Positions 6,761-13,976 of a stretch of DNA of 20,588 bases are shown here, piece after piece (positions within the stretch are counted from its first letter, which is position 1; every line of letters starts with the position of its first letter). Both the position numbers and the translations under genes were made by a program. Location of the stretch: NCBI GenBank assembly GCA_048497495.1, contig JAFHCF010000221.1, positions 1 to 20,588 on the forward strand, in the 5' to 3' direction. This DNA is from JAFHCF01 sp048497495 (GTDB taxonomy: Bacteria > Pseudomonadota > Alphaproteobacteria > Rhizobiales > Ancalomicrobiaceae). Below the pieces are notes generated by a model. It was not told the DNA's origin. It searched no databases and worked only from the letters and a program-made list of their open reading frames with translations.

Positions 6761-7555
6761 ATGCAGCAATATCTCGATCTGATGCGCCGCGTCCGCGACG
6801 AGGGCGTCGCCAAGACCGACCGGACCGGCACCGGCACGCGGTCGATCTTCGGTCATCAGATGCGCTTCGATCTGGCGCGGGGCTTCCCGATGGTGACCAC
6901 CAAGAAGCTGCATCTGAAGTCGATCGTCCACGAACTCCTGTGGTTCCTTCGGGGCGACACCAACATCGCCTATCTGAAGGACAACGGCGTTTCGATCTGG
7001 GACGAATGGGCCGACGAGAACGGCGATCTCGGGCCGGTCTACGGCCACCAGTGGCGCTCGTGGCCGTGCGCCGGGGGCGGCACCATCGATCAGATCGCCG
7101 AGGTGGAAGCCGAGATCAAGCGCAATCCCGACAGCCGGCGGCTGATCGTCTCGGCCTGGAACCCGGCCGACATCCCGAGGATGAAGCTGCCACCCTGCCA
7201 TCTCCTGTTCCAGTTCTACGTGGCGGAGGGGCGGCTCTCGTGCCAGCTCTACCAGCGCTCGGCGGACGTCTTCCTCGGCGTGCCCTTCAATATCGCCTCC
7301 TACGCGCTGTTGACCCTCATGATGGCCCAGGCGACCGGGCTCGCGCCCGGCGACTTCGTCCATTCCTTCGGCGACACCCATCTCTATCTCAATCACCTGG
7401 AACAGACCGAGACGCAGCTTTCGCGCCCCCCCCGGCCGCTACCGGTGATGCGGATCGATCCGAGCGTGAAGAGCATCTTCGACTTCCGTTTCGAGCATTT
7501 CGAGCTCGTCGGCTACGATCCGCATCCGCACATCAAGGCGCCGGTGGCGGTGTGA
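6761..7555 (+). CDS. thyA: Thymidylate synthase
   Basis: Methylates dUMP to dTMP using 5,10-methylenetetrahydrofolate and releases dihydrofolate. At 264 residues it equals the E. coli enzyme, and key residues fall at the same positions: catalytic Cys146 in MKLPPCHLLFQFY, the phosphate-binding Arg126-Arg127 in PDSRRLIVSAWNP, and QRSADVFLGVPFNIASYALL (Arg166, Ser167, Asp169, Asn177). The N-terminal RTGTGTRSIFGHQMRF and C-terminal HPHIKAPVAV are typical. The ATG follows GGAGTGAGCG. The stop is 16 bp before folA, so they form an operon that regenerates folate. A run of eight C (7426-7433) lies within the gene, in frame. Confidence 0.98.
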   Translation: MQQYLDLMRRVRDEGVAKTDRTGTGTRSIFGHQMRFDLARGFPMVTTKKLHLKSIVHELLWFLRGDTNIAYLKDNGVSIWDEWADENGDLGPVYGHQWRSWPCAGGGTIDQIAEVEAEIKRNPDSRRLIVSAWNPADIPRMKLPPCHLLFQFYVAEGRLSCQLYQRSADVFLGVPFNIASYALLTLMMAQATGLAPGDFVHSFGDTHLYLNHLEQTETQLSRPPRPLPVMRIDPSVKSIFDFRFEHFELVGYDPHPHIKAPVAV

Positions 7556-7571
7556 CGGGAGGACATAAGGC

Positions 7572-8111
7572 ATGATCGACGGGGTCGAGGTCTTCGCGGT
7601 GGTGGCGGCGGCGACCAATCGGGTGATCGGTCGCGACAATGCCCTGCCGTGGCGGATCTCCTCCGACCTCAAGCACTTCAAACGGCTGACGCTCGGCTGT
7701 CCGGTGGTGATGGGGCGCAAGACCTTCCAGTCGATCGGCCGGCCGCTGCTCGACCGCGCCAACATCGTCATCAGCCGCGATGCCGGCTTCGCGGCCGAGG
7801 GCGTGGTGACGGCGACCTCGCTCGAGGCGGGCTTGGGGATCGCGGCGCGGATGGCGCGGGAGACCGGCGCGGCCGGCATCGCGCTGATCGGTGGCGGCGA
7901 CGTCTATGCGCAGGCGATGGCGGTCACCGACCGGGTCGAACTGACGCAGGTCGCGCTCGCGCCCGATCCCAGCGGCTGCGTGCTCTTCCCCGAATTGGAG
8001 CCGCGAACCTGGGCCGAAGTGTCGCGCATCGCCGGCGAGCGCAGCGAGAGGGACGAGGCGGATTTCGACTTCGTCACCTATCGGCGGCGAGGCGATACAC
8101 CCGAGGCCTGA
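7572..8111 (+). CDS. folA: Dihydrofolate reductase
   Basis: Reduces dihydrofolate to tetrahydrofolate with NADPH. The product has 179 residues, a little longer than the 159-residue E. coli enzyme at both ends. Recognisable blocks are VVAAATNRVIGRDNALPWRI (NADPH and substrate loop), SSDLKHFKRLT with the acidic catalytic Asp32, VVMGRKTFQSIGRPL, ANIVISRD, and IALIGGGDVYAQAM near residue 115. GGGAGGA lies upstream of the ATG. The partner thyA directly precedes it. No terminator follows, but a promoter for hflK starts 62 bp downstream. Confidence 0.97.
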   Translation: MIDGVEVFAVVAAATNRVIGRDNALPWRISSDLKHFKRLTLGCPVVMGRKTFQSIGRPLLDRANIVISRDAGFAAEGVVTATSLEAGLGIAARMARETGAAGIALIGGGDVYAQAMAVTDRVELTQVALAPDPSGCVLFPELEPRTWAEVSRIAGERSERDEADFDFVTYRRRGDTPEA

Positions 8112-8172
8112 CGAAATCGTTCATCAGTTCGCCCGCTCGGCCCGGAAAGCGCGATGGCGACCGGTCGTTCCG

Positions 8173-8201
8173 TTGAAACCGCCCCTCCGGATACCTATAA
8201 C
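8173..8201 (+). promoter_or_regulatory. Sigma-70-type promoter for hflKC
   Basis: TTGAAA (8173-8178), a 17-nt spacer and TATAAC (8196-8201) match the housekeeping consensus well. Transcription would start near 8208, giving a leader of about 100 nt before hflK. A heat-shock sigma reading (GTTGAAA with CCTATA) is less convincing. Confidence 0.6.
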
Positions 8202-8308
8202 CCTGAAGTGCTTCGGCGCGGGCTCGGCCCGCGGCTCGGGAGAAGGTTTTCGCGTGTGTCGGTCCCGACGGGCCGACGCGGGCAGCGGAAAGAGATCAAG
8301 GAAACGAT

Positions 8309-9457
8309 ATGCCTTGGAGCAACCAGAACGGTGGCGGCGGTTGGAAGGGTGGCGGCGGTGGCGGCGGCCCTTGGGGACAGCCGCCACGCGGCCCTTCGGG
8401 CGGCGGCAATCAGCCCCCCGATCTCGAGGATCTGCTGCGGCGCAGCCAGGAGAAGCTGAGGGACTGGCTGCCGGGTGGCGGCGGTTCGGGCGGCGTCGGC
8501 GGACTCGGGTCCAAGGGCCTGGCGCTGGTGGCGGTCGGCGCCGTGGCGCTGTGGCTGGCCACCGGTTTCTATCGGGTGGAACCGGATGAACTCGGCGTGG
8601 AACTGGTTCTCGGCAAGGTGATGGCGCAGACCACCCCCGGCCTGAACTACAACGTTCCCTATCCGCTGGGGCAGGTCTTCGTCCCGAAAGTCCTGGCGGT
8701 GCGCGAGATTTCGGTCGGTCAGCGCGACTACGACATGGCGCGCGGCGTTCCCGGTCGTGACATCCCGGACGAGAGCCTGATGCTCACCGGCGACGAGAAC
8801 ATGATCGACGTGTCGTTCAAGGTTCAGTGGAACATCAAGGACGCCAGCGCCTTCCTGTTCAACATCCAGAACCCGGAGCCGACGGTGAAGGCGGTGGCGG
8901 AAAGCGCCATGCGCGAGATCGTCGGCAAGAACTCGATCGAGATGATCCTCACCGAGAATCAGCGCCGGATCGAGAGCGACGTGCGCCAGCTGATGCAGAA
9001 GACCCTCGACGACTACAAGTCCGGGGTCGAGATCCGTCTGGTCAACATGCACAAGGTCAATCCGCCGACCCAGGTCATCGACGCGTTCCGCGACGTGCAG
9101 GCGGCGCGCATCGACGCCGAGCGCCTGCAGAACGAGGCGCAGACCTACGCCAACCGCATCGTTCCGGAAGCGCGCGGTCAGGCGTCGGCGGTCACCGCCC
9201 AGGCGATGGCCTATCGCTCGCGCATCGTCGAGGAGGCGCGCGGCCAGGCCGATCGCTTCTCCAAGGTGCTCGAGGAATACCGGCACGCCCCCGACGTCAC
9301 CCGCGAGCGTCTCTATCTCGAGACGATGGAGCGCGTCTTCGGTGGCATGGACAAGGTGATCGTCGATCAGGGCAAGGGTGAAGGTTCGATCACGCCCTAC
9401 CTGCCGCTCGATCAGCTCACCCGCAAACCCCAGACCCGCTCGGGAGCCACGCCATGA
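8309..9457 (+). CDS. hflK: HflK, membrane prohibitin/SPFH subunit modulating FtsH
   Basis: The product has 382 residues. A Gly-rich cytoplasmic N-terminus (residues 1-66, several runs of Gly, PWGQPPRGPS) is followed by one transmembrane helix (about 69-86, LALVAVGAVALWLATGFY). The SPFH domain follows (YRVEPDELGVELVLGKV, TPGLNYNVPYPLGQVFVPKV, VSFKVQWNIKD), then a long helical region (INPEPTVKAVAESAMREIVGK-like; AARIDAERLQNEAQTYANRI). HflK and HflC form the large membrane assembly around the FtsH protease. AAGGA stands 6 nt before the ATG. The stop overlaps the start of hflC in ATGA (9454-9457). Confidence 0.97.
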   Translation: MPWSNQNGGGGWKGGGGGGGPWGQPPRGPSGGGNQPPDLEDLLRRSQEKLRDWLPGGGGSGGVGGLGSKGLALVAVGAVALWLATGFYRVEPDELGVELVLGKVMAQTTPGLNYNVPYPLGQVFVPKVLAVREISVGQRDYDMARGVPGRDIPDESLMLTGDENMIDVSFKVQWNIKDASAFLFNIQNPEPTVKAVAESAMREIVGKNSIEMILTENQRRIESDVRQLMQKTLDDYKSGVEIRLVNMHKVNPPTQVIDAFRDVQAARIDAERLQNEAQTYANRIVPEARGQASAVTAQAMAYRSRIVEEARGQADRFSKVLEEYRHAPDVTRERLYLETMERVFGGMDKVIVDQGKGEGSITPYLPLDQLTRKPQTRSGATP

Positions 9458-10368
9458 AGACCGGTCTCTTCGGTTTCGTCGGCGTCCTCGTCGCCGCCCT
9501 CCTCATCGTCGCCGCCGGCGCCGCCTTCGTCGTCACGCCGACCAACCAGGCGCTCGTCCTGCAGTTCGGCCAGGTCCGGCGCGCCATCGTCAATCCGGGG
9601 CTCTACTTCAAGATCCCCTTCATCCAGAACGTCGAGTATCTCGACAAGCGCATCCTCGACATCGATCTCGAGCCGCAGGAGCTGATCGCCTCGGACAAGA
9701 AGCGTCTCGTGGTCGATGCCTTCGCCCGCTACAAGATCGTCGATCCCGTGCAGTTCTATCAGGGTGTTCGCACGGTTCAGGCCGGCGATCGCCGCCTCAA
9801 CACCTTCGTCTCCTCGGCGGTGCGCGCCGTGCTCGCCGACGCGACCTTCTTCGCGGTGGTGCGCGACGACCGCGCCGGGTTGATGGAGAAGATCAAGGCG
9901 CAGGTGGAATTGGAGGCCAAGGGCATCGGCGTCGAGATCGTCGACGTCAAGATCCGCCGCGCCGACCTGCCGCAGAAGAACTCCGAGGCGGTGTTCCAGC
10001 GGATGCAGACCGAACGCCAGCGCGAGGCGACCGAACTGCGCGCCAAGGGCTCGGAGGAGAGCCAGCGGATCAAGGCCAAGGCCGACGCCGAGAAGGAGAT
10101 CCTGCTCGCCGAGGCCGGCCGCGACGCCGAACGTGTCCGTGGTACGGGCGACGCCGATCGGATCAAGGTCTTCGCCGAGGCCTTCAACAAGGATCCCGAC
10201 TTCTTCGCCTTCTATCGCTCGATGCAGGCCTACGAGACGTCGATGAAGGCGGGCGACACCCGGATCCTGATGTCGCCGAACTCGTCCGACTTCTTCCGCT
10301 ACCTGACCGACCCGACCGGTGGCAAGACCGCCAAGCCGGCCGCTCCGGCCGCCCCGGCGGGGCAGTGA
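9454..10368 (+). CDS. hflC: HflC, partner SPFH protein of HflK
   Basis: The product has 304 residues. An N-terminal membrane helix (about 5-27, LFGFVGVLVAALLIVAAGAA) is followed by an SPFH domain (PTNQALVLQFGQVRRAIVNP, GLYFKIPFIQNVEYLDKRIL) and a charged helical stretch (TERQREATELRAKGSEESQR, IKAKADAEKEILLAEA). The C-terminus has FFAFYRSMQAYETSMK and an Ala/Pro-rich tail. The start codon overlaps the hflK stop by 4 nt, so translation is coupled and a 1:1 product ratio is likely, as expected for the HflKC complex. Confidence 0.97.
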   Translation: MKTGLFGFVGVLVAALLIVAAGAAFVVTPTNQALVLQFGQVRRAIVNPGLYFKIPFIQNVEYLDKRILDIDLEPQELIASDKKRLVVDAFARYKIVDPVQFYQGVRTVQAGDRRLNTFVSSAVRAVLADATFFAVVRDDRAGLMEKIKAQVELEAKGIGVEIVDVKIRRADLPQKNSEAVFQRMQTERQREATELRAKGSEESQRIKAKADAEKEILLAEAGRDAERVRGTGDADRIKVFAEAFNKDPDFFAFYRSMQAYETSMKAGDTRILMSPNSSDFFRYLTDPTGGKTAKPAAPAAPAGQ

Positions 10369-10372
10369 GGCG

Positions 10373-10576
10373 ATGGGCGAAGGATCGGGGGTGAGGGATC
10401 TCGTCGTGGCGCTCGGCCTGATGCTGGCGCTCGAGGGGACGCTCTACGCCGTCGCGCCGGGGTTCATGAAGGACATGCTGTCGAGGGCCCGCGAGGTCCC
10501 CGACGGCACCTTCCGTTGGGGCGGGCTCGTCGCCCTCGTCCTCGGCGTGGCGATCGTCTGGATGGCGCGCGGCTGA
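10373..10576 (+). CDS. DUF2065 family small membrane protein (YjeT-like)
   Basis: The product has 67 residues and two membrane helices (about 8-26, DLVVALGLMLALEGTLYAVA; about 47-64, WGGLVALVLGVAIVWMARG). The layout and the LxLALEGTLYAVAP and G..AL.LGV..VW motifs fit DUF2065, the family of E. coli YjeT, which likewise lies downstream of hflC. The start is 4 nt after the hflC stop; GAGG lies 2 nt before the ATG, inside the stop region, so it depends on the upstream genes. The function is unknown; a link with the FtsH-HflKC assembly is suggested only by position. Confidence 0.87.
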   Translation: MGEGSGVRDLVVALGLMLALEGTLYAVAPGFMKDMLSRAREVPDGTFRWGGLVALVLGVAIVWMARG

Positions 10577-10587
10577 CGCGCCGTTCA

Positions 10588-10628
10588 CGGATTCGGGATG
10601 GGCCGCGTCGCGTTTCCGCCCGAATCCG
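10588..10628. repeat. 10-bp inverted repeat between DUF2065 and degP
   Basis: CGGATTCGGG (10588-10597) and CCCGAATCCG (10619-10628) are perfect inverted repeats with a 21-nt spacer. This could be the end of the hflKC transcript, but no run of T follows it on the plus strand, so it is not a standard intrinsic terminator. A second dyad, CGGCGA-acg-TCGCCG (10650-10664), follows before degP. Confidence 0.55.
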
Positions 10629-10703
10629 CCCGATGATGAGGCGAGACGGCGGCGAACGTCGCCGGTATCGACGCAACCGACACTTCCTCGAAAGGACGTC
10701 GCC

Positions 10704-12209
10704 TTGACGCTGACCATCTCGAAGATCGTGCCCCGTACGAAACGCGCCCGTTGGGTGGCCTCGGCGGTGCTGTTGGCGGGGCTCGTCATGGCGCCGACCG
10801 CGGTCGCGCCGGCCCTCGCCGGCCCGCCGACCGCAGCGGGTCCTGCTTCCGTCGCCGATCTCGCCGAGGGCCTGCTCGACGCGGTGGTCAACATCTCGAC
10901 GTCGCAGACCGCGCCGGTCGAAAAGCAGATCCCGATTCCGCGCGCCCCCGAAGGCTCGCCCTTCCAGGACTTCTTCGACGAGTTCTTCAAGAACCAGGGC
11001 AAGAACGGCGGCGCGCCGCGCAAGATCCAGTCGCTCGGCTCGGGCTTCGTCATCGATCAGAGCGGCTACATCGTCACCAACAACCACGTCATCGACGGCG
11101 CCGACGAGATCACCGCCAACTTCTCCGACGGCACCAAGCTCAAGGCCAAGCTGATCGGCCACGACAAGAAGACCGACGTCGCCCTGCTCAAGGTCGAGGC
11201 GCCGAAGCCGCTCAAGGCGGTGAAGTTCGGCGACAGCGACAAGGCGCGGGTCGGCGACTGGGTGATGGCGGTCGGCAATCCCTTCGGCTTCGGCGGGTCG
11301 GTCACCGTCGGCATCGTCTCGGCGCGCAACCGCGACATCAACGCCGGACCCTACGACAACTTCATCCAGACCGACGCCGCGATCAACAAGGGCAATTCCG
11401 GCGGCCCGCTGTTCGACATGTGGGGCGACGTCATCGGCATCAACACCGCCATCGTCTCGCCCTCGGGCGGCTCGATCGGCATCGGCTTCTCGGTGCCGTC
11501 CAAGACGGCGGCCGCGGTGGTGGCGCAGCTCAAGGAGTTCGGCGAGACCCGGCGCGGCTGGCTCGGCGTGCGTATCCAGGGGGTCAGCGACGACATCGCC
11601 GAGAGCCTCGGGCTGAAGGAGGCGAAGGGCGCGCTGGTGGCGGGTCTGACCGACAAGGGGCCGGCCGACGCGGCGGGCATCCAGGCCGGCGACGTCATCG
11701 TCAAGTTCGACGGCCGCGACGTGCCCAACGTGCGCGAACTGCCGCGCATGGTCGCCGACACGCCGATCTCCAAGTCGGTCCAGGTGGTCGTCCTGCGCAA
11801 GGGCAAGGAGGTCACCGTCGAGGTGAAGCTCGGTCGCCTGGAGGAGGGCGAGAAGCTCGCCGCCACCGACAAGAGCGGCAAGGGCGACACGGCCAAGCCG
11901 GTCGAGCCCGCCAAGATCGCCGGTCTGGCGTTGGCGCCGCTCGACGACGGGCTGCGCACCCGCTTCAAGATCAAGGACACCGTCGCCAAGGGGTTGGTGG
12001 TGACCGAGGTCGATGCCGCCTCGCCGGCGGCGGAGAAGCGGATCCAGCCGGGCGACGTCATCCTCGAGGTCGGTCAGGAAGAGGTGGCGAGCCCCGCGGA
12101 CGTCACCAAGCGTTTCGCCGCGATCAAGAAGGATGGCCGCAAGCGGGCCTTGCTGCTGCTGGCCAACGCCGAGGGCGAGATGCGCTTCGTGACGCTGGCG
12201 GTGGAGTGA
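10704..12209 (+). CDS. degP: Periplasmic serine endoprotease of the Do/DegP (HtrA) family
   Basis: The product has 501 residues. It has a signal peptide (basic RTKRAR, hydrophobic WVASAVLLAGLVMAPTAVA, likely cleavage after Ala39 in PALA-G), a trypsin-like domain with catalytic His128 (TNNHVID), Asp158 (KTDVALLKV) and Ser232 (NKGNSGGPLFD), and two PDZ domains (about 284-378, RRGWLGVRIQGVSDD and AAGIQAGDVIVKFDG; about 405-500, GLVVTEVDAASPAAEKRIQPGDVILEV). It degrades or refolds damaged envelope proteins. The start is TTG, 7-8 nt after AAGGA; the next possible start is GTG nine codons in. DegP, DegQ and MucD cannot be told apart by sequence alone. A strong terminator follows 26 bp after the stop. 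Confidence 0.95.
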   Translation: MTLTISKIVPRTKRARWVASAVLLAGLVMAPTAVAPALAGPPTAAGPASVADLAEGLLDAVVNISTSQTAPVEKQIPIPRAPEGSPFQDFFDEFFKNQGKNGGAPRKIQSLGSGFVIDQSGYIVTNNHVIDGADEITANFSDGTKLKAKLIGHDKKTDVALLKVEAPKPLKAVKFGDSDKARVGDWVMAVGNPFGFGGSVTVGIVSARNRDINAGPYDNFIQTDAAINKGNSGGPLFDMWGDVIGINTAIVSPSGGSIGIGFSVPSKTAAAVVAQLKEFGETRRGWLGVRIQGVSDDIAESLGLKEAKGALVAGLTDKGPADAAGIQAGDVIVKFDGRDVPNVRELPRMVADTPISKSVQVVVLRKGKEVTVEVKLGRLEEGEKLAATDKSGKGDTAKPVEPAKIAGLALAPLDDGLRTRFKIKDTVAKGLVVTEVDAASPAAEKRIQPGDVILEVGQEEVASPADVTKRFAAIKKDGRKRALLLLANAEGEMRFVTLAVE

Positions 12210-12235
12210 TCCGCCGCGCGTGACTACGATTTGAG

Positions 12236-12272
12236 AGACGGCGCCGGAGCGATCCGGCGCCGTCTGTGTTTT
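12236..12272 (+). terminator. Rho-independent terminator of degP
   Basis: A perfect 13-bp stem, AGACGGCGCCGGA (12236-12248) with TCCGGCGCCGTCT (12253-12265), is closed by the GNRA tetraloop GCGA and followed by GTGTTTT. It is the strongest simple terminator in the window and marks the end of the degP unit. Confidence 0.92.
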
Positions 12273-12283
12273 CGGGGGATGTC

Positions 12284-12383
12284 GGGTGCGATGAGCGCAA
12301 GCGAATTGCACCGGCCGTGGTTCGTGGAACCTCGGCGCTCGTTCCGACCGCCTCCGGTGCACCACATGTCGCTCATCCCACCC
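12284..12383. repeat. About 100-bp imperfect intergenic palindrome
   Basis: The left half (12284-12330) and the reverse complement of the right half (12341-12383) align over nearly their full length. The outer block is GGGTGcGATGAGCG (12284-12297) against CGCTCATCcCACCC (12370-12383, one mismatch). The middle block is TGCACCGG (12307-12314) against CCGGTGCA (12354-12361). The inner block is GGAAC (12326-12330) against GTTCC (12341-12345), with loop CTCGGCGCTC. Block centres coincide within 2 nt, so this is one long hairpin with small bulges. It carries no gene. It may be a repeated palindromic element of the genome or a structured RNA; only one copy is visible here. Confidence 0.8.
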
Positions 12384-12412
12384 ATCGGAGATCCGGAGGC
12401 TCGCCTGCGGTG

Positions 12413-12441
12413 TTGCGGTTTGTAAATCATTGTTTTACAAT
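12413..12441 (+). promoter_or_regulatory. higBA promoter with overlapping operator
   Basis: TTGCGG (12413-12418), a 17-nt spacer and TACAAT (12436-12441) form a sigma-70-type promoter. The inverted repeat TTGTAAA (12420-12426), 7 nt, TTTACAA (12434-12440) covers the spacer and most of the -10, as expected for repression by HigA or the HigBA complex. The start of transcription predicted 7 nt after the -10 is 12448, the A of the higB ATG. Confidence 0.7.
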
Positions 12442-12447
12442 CGCCCG

Positions 12448-12726
12448 ATGATCGAGAGCTTCCGCCACAAGGGGCTGCGCCGGCTCTATGAGGACGCCGA
12501 CCATCGGGGGCTGAATGCGCAGCATGTCGAGAAGATCGAGTTGATCCTGTCGGTGCTCGACGCAGCCACTTCGATCGAAGCTCTCGATCTGCCGAGCTTC
12601 CGGCTCCATGCGTTGACGGGCGATCTGCGGGGCCTGTGGTCGATCACGGTGCGCGCCAACTGGCGGATCGTCTTCCGCTTCGAGGGTGGCAACGCGCTCG
12701 ATGTCGATCTGGTGGACTACCATTGA
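12448..12726 (+). CDS. higB: HigB-type (RelE/ParE superfamily) mRNA interferase toxin
   Basis: The product has 92 residues, starting MIESFRHKGLRRLYE. The family core is FRLHALTGDLRGLWSITVRA, then NWRIVFRFEGGNALDVDLVDYH. Residues known to matter in Proteus HigB have counterparts at the same numbers: His54, Asp90, Tyr91 and His92, together with Arg69/Arg73. HigB cleaves ribosome-bound mRNA, and HigA neutralises it. There is no Shine-Dalgarno sequence before the ATG, and the promoter position predicts a leaderless message. An in-frame ATG does not exist upstream; the TTG at 12430 lies inside the operator. The stop is 11 bp before higA. All catalytic positions are present, so the toxin is probably functional. 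Confidence 0.95.
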   Translation: MIESFRHKGLRRLYEDADHRGLNAQHVEKIELILSVLDAATSIEALDLPSFRLHALTGDLRGLWSITVRANWRIVFRFEGGNALDVDLVDYH

Positions 12727-12737
12727 GGAATGCGAGC

Positions 12738-13028
12738 ATGTCGATGAAGCAGCCGGTTCATCCGGGACGTCTCGTCAAGAGCGAGTTGGAGGACCTCGGC
12801 CTGTCGGTCGCGGAGGCCGCCAAGTCGCTCGGGGTCAGCCGTCAGCAACTCCACAACGTCATCGCCGGCCGCAGCGCCGTTTCGCCGGAGATGGCGGTTC
12901 GTCTGGAGGCCGGCATCGGCAGCACGGCCGATACCTGGTTGAGGCTTCAAGCGGCCTTCGATCTGGCGCGGTTTCGCGCCACCGCCGCCGCGATCACCGT
13001 TGCGCGTCTCGCGCCGAAGGTGGCGTGA
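12738..13028 (+). CDS. higA: HigA antitoxin, XRE-type helix-turn-helix
   Basis: The product has 96 residues. It begins MSMKQPVHPGRLVKSELEDL; the 'HPG..L..EL...GLS..EAA..LGVSR' pattern is the HigA/VapI signature. The helix-turn-helix spans about residues 22-58 (SVAEAAKSLGVSRQQLHNVI, AGRSAVSPEMAVRLE), and W67 with a helical C-terminus completes the fold. The ATG at 12738 has GAGGA 8 nt upstream; a second ATG two codons later is less well placed. In higBA loci the toxin gene comes first, as here. HigA should bind HigB and the operator at 12420-12440. The stop is only 6 bp from the converging serB stop. Confidence 0.95.
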   Translation: MSMKQPVHPGRLVKSELEDLGLSVAEAAKSLGVSRQQLHNVIAGRSAVSPEMAVRLEAGIGSTADTWLRLQAAFDLARFRATAAAITVARLAPKVA

Positions 13029-13034
13029 GCCGCC

Positions 13035-13925
13035 TCACGCGTGGACGAATTCGCTCCGCCGATAGCCCTGGACATAGAGCAGCGCCGTCAAGTCGCCGTG
13101 GTCGATGCGGGCGGCGGCGTTGGCGGCGACCTTGGGCTTGGCGTGGTAGGCGACGCCGAGGCCGGCCGCCTCGATCATCGCCAGATCGTTGGCGCCGTCG
13201 CCGACCGCCAGCGTCAGCGCCATCGGCACCTTCTCGGCGGCCGCCAGTTCGAGCAGCGCGGCGCGCTTGGCGTCCTGGCCGAGGATCGGCTCGGCGACCT
13301 TTCCCGTGAGCTTTCCGGCTTCCTCCAGAAGCAGGTTGGAGCGGTGCTCGTGGAAGCCGATCGTCCTCGAGATCGGGCCGGTGAAGACGGTGAAGCCGCC
13401 GGAGACCAGCGCGGTATAGGCGCCGTTCGCCCGCATGGTGCGGACCAGTTCGATCGCCCCGGGGGTCAAGTGGATGCGGGTGGCGATGACCGTCTCCACC
13501 ACGTTGGCCGGCAGCCCGGCGAGCAGGCCGACGCGCTCGCGCAACGCCGGCTCGAAGGCGATCTCGCCACGCATGGCGCGTTCGGTGATGGCGGCGATGT
13601 GGTCCTTCAGGCCCAGTTCGGCGGCGAGTTCGTCGATGCACTCCTGGCCGATCATGGTGGAATCCATGTCGGCGATCAGCAGGCCCTTGGCGCGGCCCTC
13701 GATCTTCTGCACCACCACGTCGACGGGGGCCGAGAGGGCCTTGCGCAGTTCCTCGGCGATCGCCTTCTCGAAGCCGGGGGCGGCGGTGAAGAAGACGTCG
13801 ACGGCGACGCCGGGCGCGAGTTCGGAGGAAAAGGTGGCGTCGAGCCGGGCATGGGCCTCGGCGACCAGCGCCTCGGTGACGGCGGGGGAGGTCGGTGTCG
13901 AGATCAGGGTTGCAACATGGGTCAT
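13035..13925 (-). CDS. serB: Phosphoserine phosphatase
   Basis: Last step of serine synthesis: hydrolyses O-phosphoserine. The product has 296 residues, with an N-terminal regulatory-type region (1-75) and a HAD domain. Motif I is GLLIADMDSTMIGQECIDEL (Asp86, Asp88), motif II ALVSGGFTVF (Ser175), motif III Lys220 in ILGQDAKRAAL, and motif IV TLAVGDGANDLAMIEAAGLG (Asp243, Asp247). The ATG at 13925 fits the family start MTHVATL. An AGGAG is 13 nt upstream, farther than usual. The frame stays open far upstream (to 14807), but that part is antisense to miaA and is not real. It starts 51 bp from the divergent miaA. Confidence 0.96.
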   Translation of the reverse strand: MTHVATLISTPTSPAVTEALVAEAHARLDATFSSELAPGVAVDVFFTAAPGFEKAIAEELRKALSAPVDVVVQKIEGRAKGLLIADMDSTMIGQECIDELAAELGLKDHIAAITERAMRGEIAFEPALRERVGLLAGLPANVVETVIATRIHLTPGAIELVRTMRANGAYTALVSGGFTVFTGPISRTIGFHEHRSNLLLEEAGKLTGKVAEPILGQDAKRAALLELAAAEKVPMALTLAVGDGANDLAMIEAAGLGVAYHAKPKVAANAAARIDHGDLTALLYVQGYRRSEFVHA

Positions 13926-13976
13926 GATCGAGAACAAGCTCCTGATCGGGGCGAGGCGAGGCACGAGGACGGCCGG

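Noticed and set aside
12210..13034. higBA region considered as a genomic island
   Set aside because: No integrase, tRNA or direct-repeat boundary was seen. It is a single toxin-antitoxin pair in an otherwise core order.
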